Assembly (NCBI RefSeq): GCF_000719955.1
Contig: NZ_JOII01000002.1
Span: forward strand, 124,001-188,000
Length of the DNA stretch: 64,000 nucleotides
Source of the DNA: Streptomyces albidoflavus
GTDB lineage: Bacteria > Actinomycetota > Actinomycetes > Streptomycetales > Streptomycetaceae
Reading direction: 5' to 3'
Below are positions 36,620 to 45,423 of the stretch, in pieces. A program made the translations under genes and the position numbers. Positions within the stretch are counted from its first letter, which is position 1; each line of letters begins with the position of its first letter. The notes below the pieces were generated by a model, which saw only the letters and a program-made list of their open reading frames with translations, made no database searches and was not told where the DNA came from.

Positions 36620-37561
36620 TCAGTTCCCCGACTGCAGGTGCCGGGCGTAGGCGGCGGCGAGCCGGCCCCCGGTCTCGGCGGTGGAGATCAGCACGGCCAT
36701 GTTGGCCTGGGCCGTCCGGCCTCCGGTCGCCTTGTCGACGGCCCGCATCAGGTACTTGGTGAGACCCTGGCCGCTCACCCCGTCCCGCTCCGCCTGTGCC
36801 AGTGCCTCGGTGATCGCCTGCTCGGCCTCGGCGGAGTCCACCGCGTCCTCGGGGCGCGGGGGTGTGGTGATGACGACGGAGCCGGGGTGGCCGGCGGCCC
36901 AGTGGGTGGCGACGATGCGGGCGAGGAGAGCGTCGTCGTCCACGCGGTGCGGGGAACGCACGCCGCTGGAGGCGCAGTAGAAGGCCGGGAAGTCGTCCGA
37001 GCCGGTGGAGATCACCGGGACGCACTGGGTCTCCAGGTACTCCATGGTCAGCTTCAGGTCGAGGATCATCTTGGCGCCCGCGCAGACGACCGCCACCTTG
37101 GAACGGGTCAGCTGGATCAGGTCCGAGGAGACGTCCATCGTGGCCTGCGCGCCCCGGTGGACCCCGCCGAGCCCGGCCGAGGCGAAGAACGGGATGCCGG
37201 CGAGTTCGGCGGCGACCAGGGAGGAGGCGACAGTCGTGGCACCGCGCCCGCCCCTGGCGAGGACCACCGGCAGGTCGCGGCTGGAGACCTTCGGGATGCC
37301 CGGCTCGGAGGCGAACCGTTCGATGTCGTCCTCGCTCATGCCGACTCTGATCGCGCCCCCGTCCAGACAGATCGTGGCGGGAACGGCCCCGCCCTTGCGG
37401 ACGGCCGCCTCCACCTGGTGGGCGGTCTGTGCGTTGTCCGGGTAGGCCAGTCCGTGGGTGATGACGTTGGACTCCAGTGCGACGACCGGGCGGCCCTCGT
37501 GGAGGGCCTCGCGGACTTCTTCGGTGTGGACGACCGGAATGGACGGTGCTGCGGGATTCAT
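36620..37561 (-). CDS. indA: Pseudouridine-5'-phosphate glycosidase family (IndA/MinB type)
   Basis: A 313-residue PsuG-fold enzyme. PsuG breaks or makes the C-C bond between uracil and ribose 5-phosphate; in indigoidine and minimycin clusters a homologue (IndA/MinB) is thought to join a glutamine-derived ring to ribose 5-phosphate. Residues corresponding to the E. coli active site are visible: Glu30 in [10 protein letters not shown], Lys91 (PKVSSRDL), Asp143 (TMDVSSDL) and Lys164 ([10 protein letters not shown]). The ATG at 37561 overlaps the tautomerase stop; a longer frame exists but has no support. It ends the synthetase-tautomerase-glycosidase operon, and its next neighbour is the convergent gnd beyond a strong terminator. 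Confidence 0.92.
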   Translation of the reverse strand: MNPAAPSIPVVHTEEVREALHEGRPVVALESNVITHGLAYPDNAQTAHQVEAAVRKGGAVPATICLDGGAIRVGMSEDDIERFASEPGIPKVSSRDLPVVLARGGRGATTVASSLVAAELAGIPFFASAGLGGVHRGAQATMDVSSDLIQLTRSKVAVVCAGAKMILDLKLTMEYLETQCVPVISTGSDDFPAFYCASSGVRSPHRVDDDALLARIVATHWAAGHPGSVVITTPPRPEDAVDSAEAEQAITEALAQAERDGVSGQGLTKYLMRAVDKATGGRTAQANMAVLISTAETGGRLAAAYARHLQSGN

Positions 37562-37812
37562 CGGGTTCCTTCGGTGGTGGCGTTCGGGGTGTATCCGGGC
37601 TGCTTCCACAGCAGGTGCGGGCGGGCCTCGATCTGCGGCTGCCAGACGAGCTCGGTCCACCGGGACGGGTCGACCGGCTCCACGGCGATGGACACCGCCT
37701 CCGGCCCGGTGCCGAAGACCCGGGTGACCGTCTCGGTCAGGGCTTCGACCAGCTCGGCCTTCTCGGCCTCGGAGAACGTACGGCTGAAGTGCTGGATGCT
37801 GACGTGTGGCAT
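37558..37812 (-). CDS. 4-oxalocrotonate tautomerase-family protein
   Basis: An 84-residue tautomerase-superfamily protein with the catalytic N-terminal Pro ([21 protein letters not shown]) and the amphipathic helix [14 protein letters not shown], followed by [25 protein letters not shown]. It is larger than the 62-residue type and may be trimeric. It sits 53 nt after the indigoidine synthetase and overlaps the glycosidase start (ATGA). A role in tautomerising the 5-amino-pyridinedione intermediate or its C-nucleoside derivative is inference from position. Confidence 0.82.
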   Translation of the reverse strand: MPHVSIQHFSRTFSEAEKAELVEALTETVTRVFGTGPEAVSIAVEPVDPSRWTELVWQPQIEARPHLLWKQPGYTPNATTEGTR

Positions 37813-37865
37813 GTGGCGGGTTCCTCCCGGGTGCGATTCTGCGGTGGCCGAGGCCGGGTCGGGGT

Positions 37866-40800
37866 CTAGGCGAAGAGGTCCAAGGCGCGTATGCCGGAGA
37901 TCAGTTCGGCCACGCCCCGCTCCCTCAGCACCTCGTAGTGGTCGCCGGTGAGGGGCACCACCCGCGGTGGCCTGGCCGAGTAGCCGGAACTGTCCTCCAG
38001 GAACGAGTAGTCGTCCCCGTGCGCCTTGAAGACGGTCACCGGTGCCTCGACCCGACGCTCCCGCAGTTCGCTGAAGGTGTATTCGAACGCGTAGGTCGCC
38101 GCGACGACCTGGGTGATGCGCCGGATCGTCTCCGGGGACAGCGCGGGCATGGTGCGATGGACGAAGGCGACGAAGGAGTCCTCGTCGGTGGTCTCGCGCA
38201 GGCAGGCGGCCACGGCGGGCCCGTGGATGGTGACGGTGAAAACGGAGTGGAGAATGGTCACGTAGACCGGGTTGGCGAACGATGCCTCGCGGCCCCGGCG
38301 CCGGCCGTCCTCGGTCCGGACGCGCGGGTTGCCCGGGCAGATCAGCAGCAGGTCCTCCACCTTCTCGCCCGCCTGCTCCAGCTGCCAGGCGGCTTCGAAG
38401 GCCACCCGCGCGCCGAAGGAGTAGCCCCAGAGGGTGTACGGCCCCGAGGGCTGCACGCGCCGTATTTCGGCGATGTCCGCCTCCGCCATCCGCCGGACGG
38501 TGGGGTGGGGGGTCTCGCCGGTGTTGATGCCCTGGGCCTGTACGGCGGTCACCGAGCGCTCACCGTCGAAGCCCAGGGCGAGCGGGCGCAGGTTCATGGG
38601 GTAGCCGCCCAGGCCGGGCCAGACGAAGGCCCGGGCCGGGGCGCCGTCGCTGTTGAGGCGTATCAGCCTGGAGGCGGGTGCCGGGGCGCGCTCCGCCACG
38701 CGGGCGGCCAGTTCGGCGAGGGTAGGTGCCTCGAACACCGTCTGGAGCGGGAACTGTGTCCCGAACCGTCTGTTGATCCGGTTCACCAGGGCCACGGAGT
38801 GCAGGGAGTTGCCTCCGGAGGCGAAGAACTCGTCCCTGGTGGAGACGTCTTCGTAGCCGAGCAGGCGGCCCCACTCGCCGGCCAGCCACCGTTCGGTGGG
38901 CGTCGCCGGTGCGACGTGCGGGGTGGTGTTCCGGCCGGCGGCCACCTCGGGCAGGAGGGCGGTGGCTTTGAGATCGGTCTTGCCGTTGGGGGTGACGGGC
39001 AGCTGGTCCACCACGACGACCCGCGCCGGGACCATGTAGTCGGGGAGGAACTGGGCGGCGTCGTCGCGGATCATCTCCGCCGGTCCCTTGGTGTGCACGG
39101 CGTCCTCGTTCATGCCCTCGTGCGCGGCCTGTTCCGCGGAGACCGGACCCCCCACGAAGAAGTACGAGGCGGGGGCGGCGCGCACCGAGGCGCGGCTCAG
39201 GAGGTCGTCCAGGCGCTGCGCGGCGGGCAGCGGGTGGCCGGTCCGCGAGGAGTACCCCGCCGACATCAGCCCCATGCCCCCGACGCGCTGGAGGCGGTGC
39301 AGCAGGGTCCCGAGCACCATGTACCGGCGCCAGTCGTCGCTCGTCCGCGCGACGGCGCCGATGCCGAACGAGGCCCGCTCGTACACGCCCTGGTTGATCG
39401 CGATGACGTGGCGCTGCTCCACCACCTCGTCCCCGAGACGGACCAGCGTGCCGTCCTGGTGCCGGTAGAGGCCGCCGGGCAGTCCCTCGACCCGGTCACC
39501 GTGCACCTGGAGGAACAGCTCCACCTCCTCGGGGCGGGGCCGGCCGTCGTGCGGGACCACCGCGAAGGTGCCCAGGTAGTGGTCGTCCGCCGCGACGTCG
39601 AGCCGGGCCGCGGCGTCCGGGTCGAAGCCGTGCGGGGCCACCATGAGGCCCATGCCCGGCAGCACCTCCTCCAGGACCCCGAGCATGTGCCCGGCCTCGA
39701 ACTCCAGCACCTCGACGATGTTGTTCTTGTAGACGGGCTCGACGGCCCGCCGCTTCCCCAGGAAGTGGATCTTCAGCTCGGCGGTGCGGCCCGGCGCCGG
39801 GTGGTCTCCGACGCGTACGAGGGTGTGGTCGAAGGGGTGGTGGTAGTAGACGCCCGACAGCCCGGCCACACCGTCGATCTCCAGGTACAGCTGGGTGGCG
39901 TACAGGGCTCCGGGGGACGCGTAGGCGTACTTCGGCAGCAGTCGGTCAGGGCTGCGGTGCGGACCGAGCCACCGCAGGAGGGAGCCGAGCTCCTGCGGGG
40001 TGAGTCCGCCCGGCCGGCGGGCGGCGGCAGCGGGCGGCGGGGGCGGGGTGAGCAGCGCGGTGAGCTGCTCGGCGGTCGCCCGTCCCCCCTCGTAGAACCG
40101 GTACGACTTGCGGGCGAAGGCGGCTCTTCGCTGCTCCGGCGTCGCCTCGGCGCCGGCCAGCGGGACGACGGTCCGGCCTGCCAGTTCTTCCGGTTCCCGC
40201 AGCCCGGGGTTGGCGAGCTGGGCCTTCACCTGGAGCTTGGAGGACTTGGACTGGTGGTGCCCGGCGTCGGAGCGCCCCTGGTCCATCACCGCCGCCGTGT
40301 GTTCGTTGAGTTCGACGGCGGCGACCAGGACCTGCGAGCCCGTGCGGGGGTTGTCCGTGACCACCGCGGCGGCCTTGCGCACCCACATGTGCTCCTCGAC
40401 GCGCGACGCGACCTCCTCCAGCTCGACCCGGTAGCCGCGGAGTTTGACCTGGTTGTCGGTGCGGCCCTCGTACTGGATCGTGCCGTCGGGCCGCCACCGG
40501 GCGAGGTCGCCCGTGCGGTACAGCCGCTCGCCAGGGGCGGACGGCGCGGTGAGGAAGCGCTCCCGGGTCGCCTCGGGCCGGCCGGCGTACCCGCGGGCCA
40601 CCTGGACCCCGCCGATGAACAGTTCCCCGCTCCGCCCGGTGCCGACGGGCCGGAGGTTCTCGTCCAGGATGTGGCAGGTGACGCCGTCCGCGGGTCTGCC
40701 GATGGGCAGGATGTGGAGGTCCTCGTCGTCGAGGGTGTCCGGGGAGACCTCGAGGGACGTCGCGTTGATGGTCGTCTCGGTCGGGCCGTAGAGGTTGACC

Positions 40801-41696
40801 AGCGAGACGCCTGGCAGGGTGCGGAGCAGCTCCTGCGCGAGGGCCCGGGTGAGGGCTTCGCCGCCGGAGAAGATCCGGGTCAGTGTCGAGCAGGTGTCCA
40901 GCTCACCGGTGTCCACGAGGGCCCGCAGCAGGGTGGGCACCCCCTGCAGGCAGGTGACGCCGTACGTGTGGATCGCGTCGATGACCGCCTGCGGGTCGCG
41001 GAAGGACCCCGGCGGACTCATGACCACCCGCGCCCCCGCCGCACAGGCCAGGATCTCCCACTGCGCCGCGTCGAAGCTGATCGGCGTCTTCTGCAGGACG
41101 GAGACCGCCGGGCCGAGATACCCACGGCGCGTCAGCCACCGTAACTGGGCGACGACACTGCGGTGTTCGATCATCACGCCCTTGGGGCTGCCCGTGCTGC
41201 CGGAGGTGTGGATGACGTAGGCGAGGTGGTCCTCCCGGGGCTCGGGAAGGGGGTGCGCGCCGTCGGCGTCCGTGGCCTCGTCCACGGTGACGACCAGGGT
41301 GCCCGCGGGAACCAGGCCGTGCAGCCTGGCGCGCAGGTGGCTCTGGGTGACGACCACGCCGACTCCGGCGTCCGCCGCCATGTGGCGAAGCCGGGAGTCC
41401 GGGTAGTCGGGCGAGAGCGGAAGATAGGCCGCGCCTGCGGTGAGGATGCCCCACACACCTGTCACCAGGTCGGCGGAGGGCTCCACGAAGAGCCCGACGC
41501 AGGTGTCGGGCGACACTCCGGCGCCGACCAGGTGGGAGCCCATCCGCGTGGCCGCGGAGTGGAGTTCCGCGAAGGTGAGACGGCCCTCCGCCGCTGTCAC
41601 GGCGGTGTCGTCGCCGCGCTCACGGGCCTGGTGGCGCAGCAGGGCGGGCAGGGAGGCGTGCTGGCGGGTGGCGGGTGGCGGCGTGCTGGTGCTCAT
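37866..41696 (-). CDS. indC: Indigoidine synthetase, single-module NRPS (A-Ox-PCP-TE; BpsA/IndC/MinA type)
   Basis: A 1276-residue synthetase, close to BpsA in length, that activates L-glutamine, oxidises it and releases the cyclised aminoglutarimide that dimerises to blue indigoidine. Adenylation core 17-480 ([39 protein letters not shown]); aligned by eye to PheA the pocket reads D-A-W-Q-F-G-L-I-N, the glutamine code as I recall it for BpsA. A flavin oxidase (Ox) domain is inserted at about 520-840; the rest of the A domain follows ([18 protein letters not shown] with Lys906); PCP 930-1000 with Ser964 in GGNSLHS; thioesterase 1020-1276 with Ser1093 (WGYSFGA) and His1253 (GDHYEVL). Start ATG 41696 with GGGGGAT upstream. 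No condensation domain, and all key residues look intact. A 4'-phosphopantetheinyl transferase is not encoded here. Confidence 0.96.
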   Translation of the reverse strand: MSTSTPPPATRQHASLPALLRHQARERGDDTAVTAAEGRLTFAELHSAATRMGSHLVGAGVSPDTCVGLFVEPSADLVTGVWGILTAGAAYLPLSPDYPDSRLRHMAADAGVGVVVTQSHLRARLHGLVPAGTLVVTVDEATDADGAHPLPEPREDHLAYVIHTSGSTGSPKGVMIEHRSVVAQLRWLTRRGYLGPAVSVLQKTPISFDAAQWEILACAAGARVVMSPPGSFRDPQAVIDAIHTYGVTCLQGVPTLLRALVDTGELDTCSTLTRIFSGGEALTRALAQELLRTLPGVSLVNLYGPTETTINATSLEVSPDTLDDEDLHILPIGRPADGVTCHILDENLRPVGTGRSGELFIGGVQVARGYAGRPEATRERFLTAPSAPGERLYRTGDLARWRPDGTIQYEGRTDNQVKLRGYRVELEEVASRVEEHMWVRKAAAVVTDNPRTGSQVLVAAVELNEHTAAVMDQGRSDAGHHQSKSSKLQVKAQLANPGLREPEELAGRTVVPLAGAEATPEQRRAAFARKSYRFYEGGRATAEQLTALLTPPPPPAAAARRPGGLTPQELGSLLRWLGPHRSPDRLLPKYAYASPGALYATQLYLEIDGVAGLSGVYYHHPFDHTLVRVGDHPAPGRTAELKIHFLGKRRAVEPVYKNNIVEVLEFEAGHMLGVLEEVLPGMGLMVAPHGFDPDAAARLDVAADDHYLGTFAVVPHDGRPRPEEVELFLQVHGDRVEGLPGGLYRHQDGTLVRLGDEVVEQRHVIAINQGVYERASFGIGAVARTSDDWRRYMVLGTLLHRLQRVGGMGLMSAGYSSRTGHPLPAAQRLDDLLSRASVRAAPASYFFVGGPVSAEQAAHEGMNEDAVHTKGPAEMIRDDAAQFLPDYMVPARVVVVDQLPVTPNGKTDLKATALLPEVAAGRNTTPHVAPATPTERWLAGEWGRLLGYEDVSTRDEFFASGGNSLHSVALVNRINRRFGTQFPLQTVFEAPTLAELAARVAERAPAPASRLIRLNSDGAPARAFVWPGLGGYPMNLRPLALGFDGERSVTAVQAQGINTGETPHPTVRRMAEADIAEIRRVQPSGPYTLWGYSFGARVAFEAAWQLEQAGEKVEDLLLICPGNPRVRTEDGRRRGREASFANPVYVTILHSVFTVTIHGPAVAACLRETTDEDSFVAFVHRTMPALSPETIRRITQVVAATYAFEYTFSELRERRVEAPVTVFKAHGDDYSFLEDSSGYSARPPRVVPLTGDHYEVLRERGVAELISGIRALDLFA

Positions 41697-41886
41697 CGTT
41701 GACGATCCCCCGAGTGTGTGATCTGCGATGGGTACGGCCGGATCGGCGGCGGGCGCCGGTGCAGGCTGGTGCTGATCGTGCGAGGTGAACTCATGGGCGT
41801 GGTCGGCCCTGTTGTGCCCTGCGGGAGTGCGAGACGGCATCACGGCATGGCCCGACGGCCGGCCGCCGGGAGCAGGGTTACCGGAC

Positions 41887-41914
41887 GGCCCGGGGGAAGA
41901 GCTGCCCCCGGGCC
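41887..41914 (-). terminator. Hairpin terminator between the phosphatase and synthetase genes
   Basis: A perfect 10-bp stem (41887-41896 with 41905-41914) and 8-nt loop lies 63 nt after the phosphatase stop, in the 280-nt gap before the synthetase. It implies two transcription units; the synthetase promoter should lie at 41697-41886, where I see no clear boxes. Confidence 0.65.
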
Positions 41915-41976
41915 GGGAGTGACGGGTGACGGGCGGGGCCGCGCGCTGGGCACGGGCGCGCCGGGGTCGGGCGTGG

Positions 41977-42639
41977 TCAGTCGGCGCGGAGGATCCGCTC
42001 CACGGCGGTGGGGAAGTCCCGCACCGTCCAGGTGGGCCGGACCGCGGCCAGTTGGCCAGGCGAGTGGATGCCGTAGGTGACCGCGACGCTGCGCATACCG
42101 GCGTTGTGCGCCATCGAGATGTCGTGGGTGGTGTCACCGACCATGATGGCCCGGGCGGCCGGATGGCCCAGTTCGGCGGCGATGAGCAGGCCCGTCTCCG
42201 GAGCCGGTTTCGGTTCCGTGACGGCGTCCGCGCCGACGACCATGGCGAACCGGTCCCGGATGCCGGCCGCCGTCAGCAGCACCTCGGCACTCGCGGTGTG
42301 CTTGCTGGTGGCGATGGCGAGCAGCAGGCCCGCCTCGGACAGCTCGGCCAGGCCGTCGACGACTCCGGGGTACAGCAACGACTTGGCCTTCGGCACGATC
42401 TGTTCGCGGTACAGCCGTTGGTAGCACGGCACGGCCGCGTCGAGGGTGGCGGCGGGCACGGAGGCTCCGATGAGCTGGGCGAACGCCTTCTCGAGCGGGA
42501 GCCCGATGGTGGACCGGATCTCCTCGGGGGAGGCGGCCGGAGCGCCCAGCTCGGCCAGGGTGGCGGTGAAGTTCTCGACGATGGCGTTCGGGGTGTCGAC
42601 GAGGGTCCCGTCGAGATCGAACAGAACGGGCCGCGTCAT
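41977..42639 (-). CDS. indB: HAD phosphatase (IndB; like the phosphatase part of MinC)
   Basis: A 220-residue class IA HAD phosphatase. Motif I LFDLDGTLVDTPNAI (Asp8, Asp10), motif II AIATSKHT, motif III Lys in EPKPAPETG, motif IV VGDTTHDISMAHNAG. Homologues in indigoidine/minimycin clusters dephosphorylate the C-nucleoside 5'-phosphate, serving both product release and self-protection. Only the phosphatase domain is present; there is no extra C-terminal domain. AAAGGAG before the ATG is a strong ribosome-binding site, and the start overlaps the transporter stop. Confidence 0.88.
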   Translation of the reverse strand: MTRPVLFDLDGTLVDTPNAIVENFTATLAELGAPAASPEEIRSTIGLPLEKAFAQLIGASVPAATLDAAVPCYQRLYREQIVPKAKSLLYPGVVDGLAELSEAGLLLAIATSKHTASAEVLLTAAGIRDRFAMVVGADAVTEPKPAPETGLLIAAELGHPAARAIMVGDTTHDISMAHNAGMRSVAVTYGIHSPGQLAAVRPTWTVRDFPTAVERILRAD

Positions 42640-43679
42640 GACTGCTCCTTTTCCGTGATCTTTCGGCTCTCCGGGACCGGCTGGGAGGAACGTGCCGCCG
42701 GCCGGTCACCGGGCTGCGGCGAAGGCGGTGCCGGATGGGCGGGCCCGGCGGCCGCGGGCGTCTCCGTGCCCGCCTCCGCCGGTTCCGGTGGCGGGCCGGA
42801 CTTCCGGGCCACCCGGGACTCCCGCGCGCTGGAGCGCTGGGCCAGCAGGACCGCGCTGATCACGGCGACGGCTCCGGCGCCCTGGACGAGCGTCAGGCCC
42901 TGTCGCAGGAAGAGGTAGCCGAGGACGGTGGCGGCGAGCGGGCTCGCGAAGCCGAGCAGCGACACCGTCAGGGCCGGGAGCCGCTCGATGCCACGGAACC
43001 AGACGGCGTAGGCAAGGAGGGCACCGATGAGGCTGAGGTAGGCGAACCCGGCGAAGTTCGGCCAGGTCAGCCGGTCGGGAAGCCCTTCGGCCGCCAGCGC
43101 CACCGGGGCGATGAGCAGACCGCCCACGGCCAGCTGCCAGCCGGTGAAGGTGAGCAGTCCCACCCCCGGAGGCCGGCCCCAGCGCTTCGTCAGGACGATG
43201 CCCGCCGCCATGCATGCGGCACCCCCCAGACCGGCGGCCACCCCGACCGCGTCGAGTCCGGCCTCCGGCCCCAGGACGAGCATGCCCACCCCGGCCGTAC
43301 CGAGGACACAGGCGCCCACCTGCCAGCTGCGGATCTTCTCGCGCAGCAGCAGCGCGGACAGCAGGAGGACGAAGACGGGCTGGATGGAGCCGACCAGCGC
43401 GGCGACACCGCCGGGCAGGTGGTAGGCGGCGACGAAGAGCAGATAGAAGAAGAAGCCGATGTTGAGGGCGCCGAGCGCCAGGATCCGCCACCACCAATGG
43501 CCTTGCGGGAGCTTTCTCCCCGCCAGCGTGAGGATCAGCCCGCCCGGCAGGGCCCGCACGGCGGCGGCGAGGAGCGGCCGGTCCGGCGGAAGGAACTGCG
43601 TCGTCACCAGATAGGTGCTGCCCCAGACGACCGGAGCGAGAACGGTGAGCGCGGAGTCGAATCCGGCACGCTGCCTCAT
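42636..43679 (-). CDS. EamA/DMT-family exporter of the indigoidine/minimycin-like cluster (MinT-like)
   Basis: A 347-residue ten-helix drug/metabolite transporter with two EamA halves (VLAPVVWGSTYLVTTQFLPPDRP; MAAGIVLTKRWGRPPGVGLLT) and SIQPVFVLLLSALLLREKI / SLLGFASPLAATVLGYLFLRQGL at the ends of each half. A 55-residue Pro/Ala-rich cytosolic tail follows. It overlaps both neighbours by 4 nt, so it belongs to the uracil phosphoribosyltransferase-transporter-phosphatase operon and probably exports the product or intermediate. Confidence 0.88.
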   Translation of the reverse strand: MRQRAGFDSALTVLAPVVWGSTYLVTTQFLPPDRPLLAAAVRALPGGLILTLAGRKLPQGHWWWRILALGALNIGFFFYLLFVAAYHLPGGVAALVGSIQPVFVLLLSALLLREKIRSWQVGACVLGTAGVGMLVLGPEAGLDAVGVAAGLGGAACMAAGIVLTKRWGRPPGVGLLTFTGWQLAVGGLLIAPVALAAEGLPDRLTWPNFAGFAYLSLIGALLAYAVWFRGIERLPALTVSLLGFASPLAATVLGYLFLRQGLTLVQGAGAVAVISAVLLAQRSSARESRVARKSGPPPEPAEAGTETPAAAGPAHPAPPSPQPGDRPAARSSQPVPESRKITEKEQS

Positions 43680-44338
43680 GAGGCGGCCGTCGGGACCGTG
43701 CCGAAGAACCTGTCCCCGAAGTCGCCGATGCCGGGCACCATGAACGCGTGTTCGTTCATTCCGTCCTCCACCGAGGACGTCACGATCTTCATGTCCGGGG
43801 CGGCGAGGCTGACACGCTCCAGTCCCGTGGGGGACGCCAGGAAGTTGACCAGAACGACGTTCTCCTCCGGAACTCCCGCGTCGCGCAGCACGTCCAGGGC
43901 GGCGAGGGCCGAACCCCCGGTGGCCAGCATGGGTTCCAGGAGCAGCACGTGGCCCGAGCCGATGTCGCCGGGAAGATGCTTGTAGAACAGCTCGGGCTGC
44001 TTTGTCCGCTTGTCCCGCTGGATCAGGATCTTTCCGATAGGGATTCCGGGGATCATGTCTCGCAGCTCAGCCTCCATGCTTTCCCCGGCCCTGACCACCG
44101 AAACCCCGCAGACCCGCGGAGTGAATTCGAGTCCGTGGTAGGTCTCGCCGACCGGCGTGGTGACGTCGCGTTTCCCGAAAGGAAGCAGATCGAGCCCCGC
44201 CTCCAGCAGCAGCCGGATGATGCGCCGCGAGTAGACCTCGAAGTCCCTTCCCGACGCGCTTCTGTCGCGTATGACGGTGTGGAGCGCGCGTAACTGGTTG
44301 GTCTGCGGCAGCAGCAACACATTTCGGGCAGAAATCAA
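43676..44338 (-). CDS. Uracil phosphoribosyltransferase, eukaryote-like (MinD-like)
   Basis: A 220-residue enzyme making UMP from uracil and PRPP. NVLLLPQTNQLRALHTVIRD, RIIRLLLEAGLDLLPF, VCGVSVVRAGESMEAELRD, IGKILIQRDKRTKQPELFYKHLP and the PRPP loop [18 protein letters not shown] followed by VPGIGDFGDRFFGT are closer to my memory of the eukaryotic UPRT/FUR1 group than to housekeeping bacterial Upp. In the minimycin cluster a homologue (MinD) raises UMP as self-resistance. No ATG is available; a TTG at 44338 follows a G-rich Shine-Dalgarno-like stretch and is my choice. Upstream TTG/GTG codons in the same frame fall inside the presumed leader. Confidence 0.86.
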   Translation of the reverse strand: MISARNVLLLPQTNQLRALHTVIRDRSASGRDFEVYSRRIIRLLLEAGLDLLPFGKRDVTTPVGETYHGLEFTPRVCGVSVVRAGESMEAELRDMIPGIPIGKILIQRDKRTKQPELFYKHLPGDIGSGHVLLLEPMLATGGSALAALDVLRDAGVPEENVVLVNFLASPTGLERVSLAAPDMKIVTSSVEDGMNEHAFMVPGIGDFGDRFFGTVPTAAS

Positions 44339-44427
44339 GACGACCCCCCGTGGAAGATGGAACGGCGAACACGTACGCCGCAATACCAGACTGGGGGCTC
44401 GATGCAGCCTCCCCAAGTCACATCGGA

Positions 44428-44459
44428 CGTTTCGGGGTCCAGACCGCCGACCCCGAACG
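44428..44459 (-). promoter_or_regulatory. Hairpin at the 5' end of the phosphoribosyltransferase leader
   Basis: CGTTCGGGGTC pairs with GACCCCGAAACG (11 bp, one bulged base, 9-nt loop). With the promoter at 44467-44496 the transcript would begin almost exactly at this hairpin, so it may protect or regulate the mRNA. There is no U tract, so a simple terminator is unlikely. Confidence 0.45.
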
Positions 44460-44466
44460 GTCGGGA

Positions 44467-44496
44467 ACACTAGGTGGCTCAATAAGAACCTGTCAA
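44467..44496 (-). promoter_or_regulatory. Promoter of the phosphoribosyltransferase-transporter-phosphatase operon
   Basis: A perfect -35 TTGACA (44496-44491) is followed after 18 nt by TAGTGT (44472-44467). This is the best housekeeping-type promoter in the window and predicts a leader of about 120 nt. Confidence 0.6.
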
Positions 44497-44947
44497 TCGT
44501 CAGCCATGCCGGACCGGCCAGTGCGCCAGGAGGCCGAGATATTCAACGTTCCTTCGACCGCGCTGCTGAAATCGGGCCACATTTGGCCTCTACCTGCAGA
44601 GGTTTACGCCGCCAGGGTTTCGATACCGGCCGCGCGCAGGCGATTTCGTCCCAGATGAACGAAAGGTGAGTATCGCTGTGCGCGCCCTGCGGATTCCAGC
44701 ATTCCGGTAACGCGAAAAGCACTCCCGGCCAGGGGAAATGAACACCGGCCAAAGCAGAGCCCAATAGGAGCCGGACGTTATGCGCCGACGGCTGGAGAAC
44801 TGGGCGCGACAGGCCGGGACGAGGCGGTGCGCGGACGGCCGGAGCGGAGGAGGGACGGCGCCGATCCGCCCGAACGCCGTCACCGGGGCCACCTCCGGCG
44901 GACCGACAACGATCATGGGCGGACCCGTCCGGGCCGCAGACAAACGC
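44497..44947. other. Lower-G+C intergenic region upstream of the indigoidine-type cluster
   Basis: About 450 nt with more A and T than the surrounding chromosome. Candidate frames (for example 44543-44764 on the minus strand and 44780-45043 on the plus strand) lack normal codon bias, although the latter has AGGAG about 9 nt before its ATG. I see no regulator gene and no gamma-butyrolactone-receptor box I would defend. Confidence 0.3.
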
Positions 44948-44991
44948 GGACGGCCCGGCACCCGTGGAGTTCCACGGGTGCCGGGCCGTCC
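44948..44991. terminator. Very strong hairpin terminator
   Basis: Complementary arms of 21 bp (44948-44968 with 44971-44991) meet almost without a loop, 7 nt beyond the stop of the proline-rich protein gene on the minus strand. Confidence 0.85.
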
Positions 44992-44997
44992 CGGTGC

Positions 44998-45285
44998 TCA
45001 GCGGGGGTCGGGCTGGGGCTCCGGAGGCGCCGGGTCGGGGTAGGGCGCGGGGTCCGGCGGGGGTTCGGGCAGCGGTCCGGGGTCACCCGGCGCGGGACCA
45101 CCTGGCCCGGGGAGCGGGCCGGGGTCCGGCGGCGGCCCGGGCGGGACCGGATCGGGGCTGCCGGGACCGGGGGGACGCGGTCCGGGCTGGGGCCCGGGCA
45201 CCGGGTCGGGCCGGTCGGGCCCCGGCGGGACGGGCTCCGGGCTCGGCGGCGCCGGCGGGACGGGGTCGGGGTACGGGTGGGTCAT
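44998..45285 (-). CDS. Small proline-rich, probably disordered protein
   Basis: Function not recognised. A 95-residue product (start MTHPYPDPVPPAPPSPEPVP) in which Pro is about half of all residues, with Asp, Gly, Glu and Arg making up most of the rest; no signal peptide, helix or fold is visible. GGAGG six nt before the ATG and a strong terminator just after the stop argue that it is a real transcription unit. The low complexity means translation is not proven. Confidence 0.5.
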   Translation of the reverse strand: MTHPYPDPVPPAPPSPEPVPPGPDRPDPVPGPQPGPRPPGPGSPDPVPPGPPPDPGPLPGPGGPAPGDPGPLPEPPPDPAPYPDPAPPEPQPDPR

Positions 45286-45423
45286 CGTGTCCTCCAGCCG
45301 GGGGCGGCCGGGCGGGGGGTGCCCCCGCCGTACGGCCGGCGCCCGGAGCGGGCGTGGACGGGCGGCGCCGGAAGGTTCCGGCTCCTGATGTCTCCCACGG
45401 CTACCCGGCACTCGCGCGCCCAC

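Noticed and set aside
44543..44764. 73-codon minus-strand frame as a cluster gene
   Set aside because: No codon bias, no ribosome-binding site and no recognisable feature; it overlaps the presumed promoter region.
44350..44780. Gamma-butyrolactone receptor (ARE) sites near the indigoidine-type cluster
   Set aside because: Segments such as AATACCAGACTGG match only part of the consensus and lack its dyad symmetry.
44780..45043. 87-codon plus-strand frame with AGGAG upstream
   Set aside because: It runs through the strong terminator and into the opposite proline-rich gene, and its residues are Arg/Gly noise.
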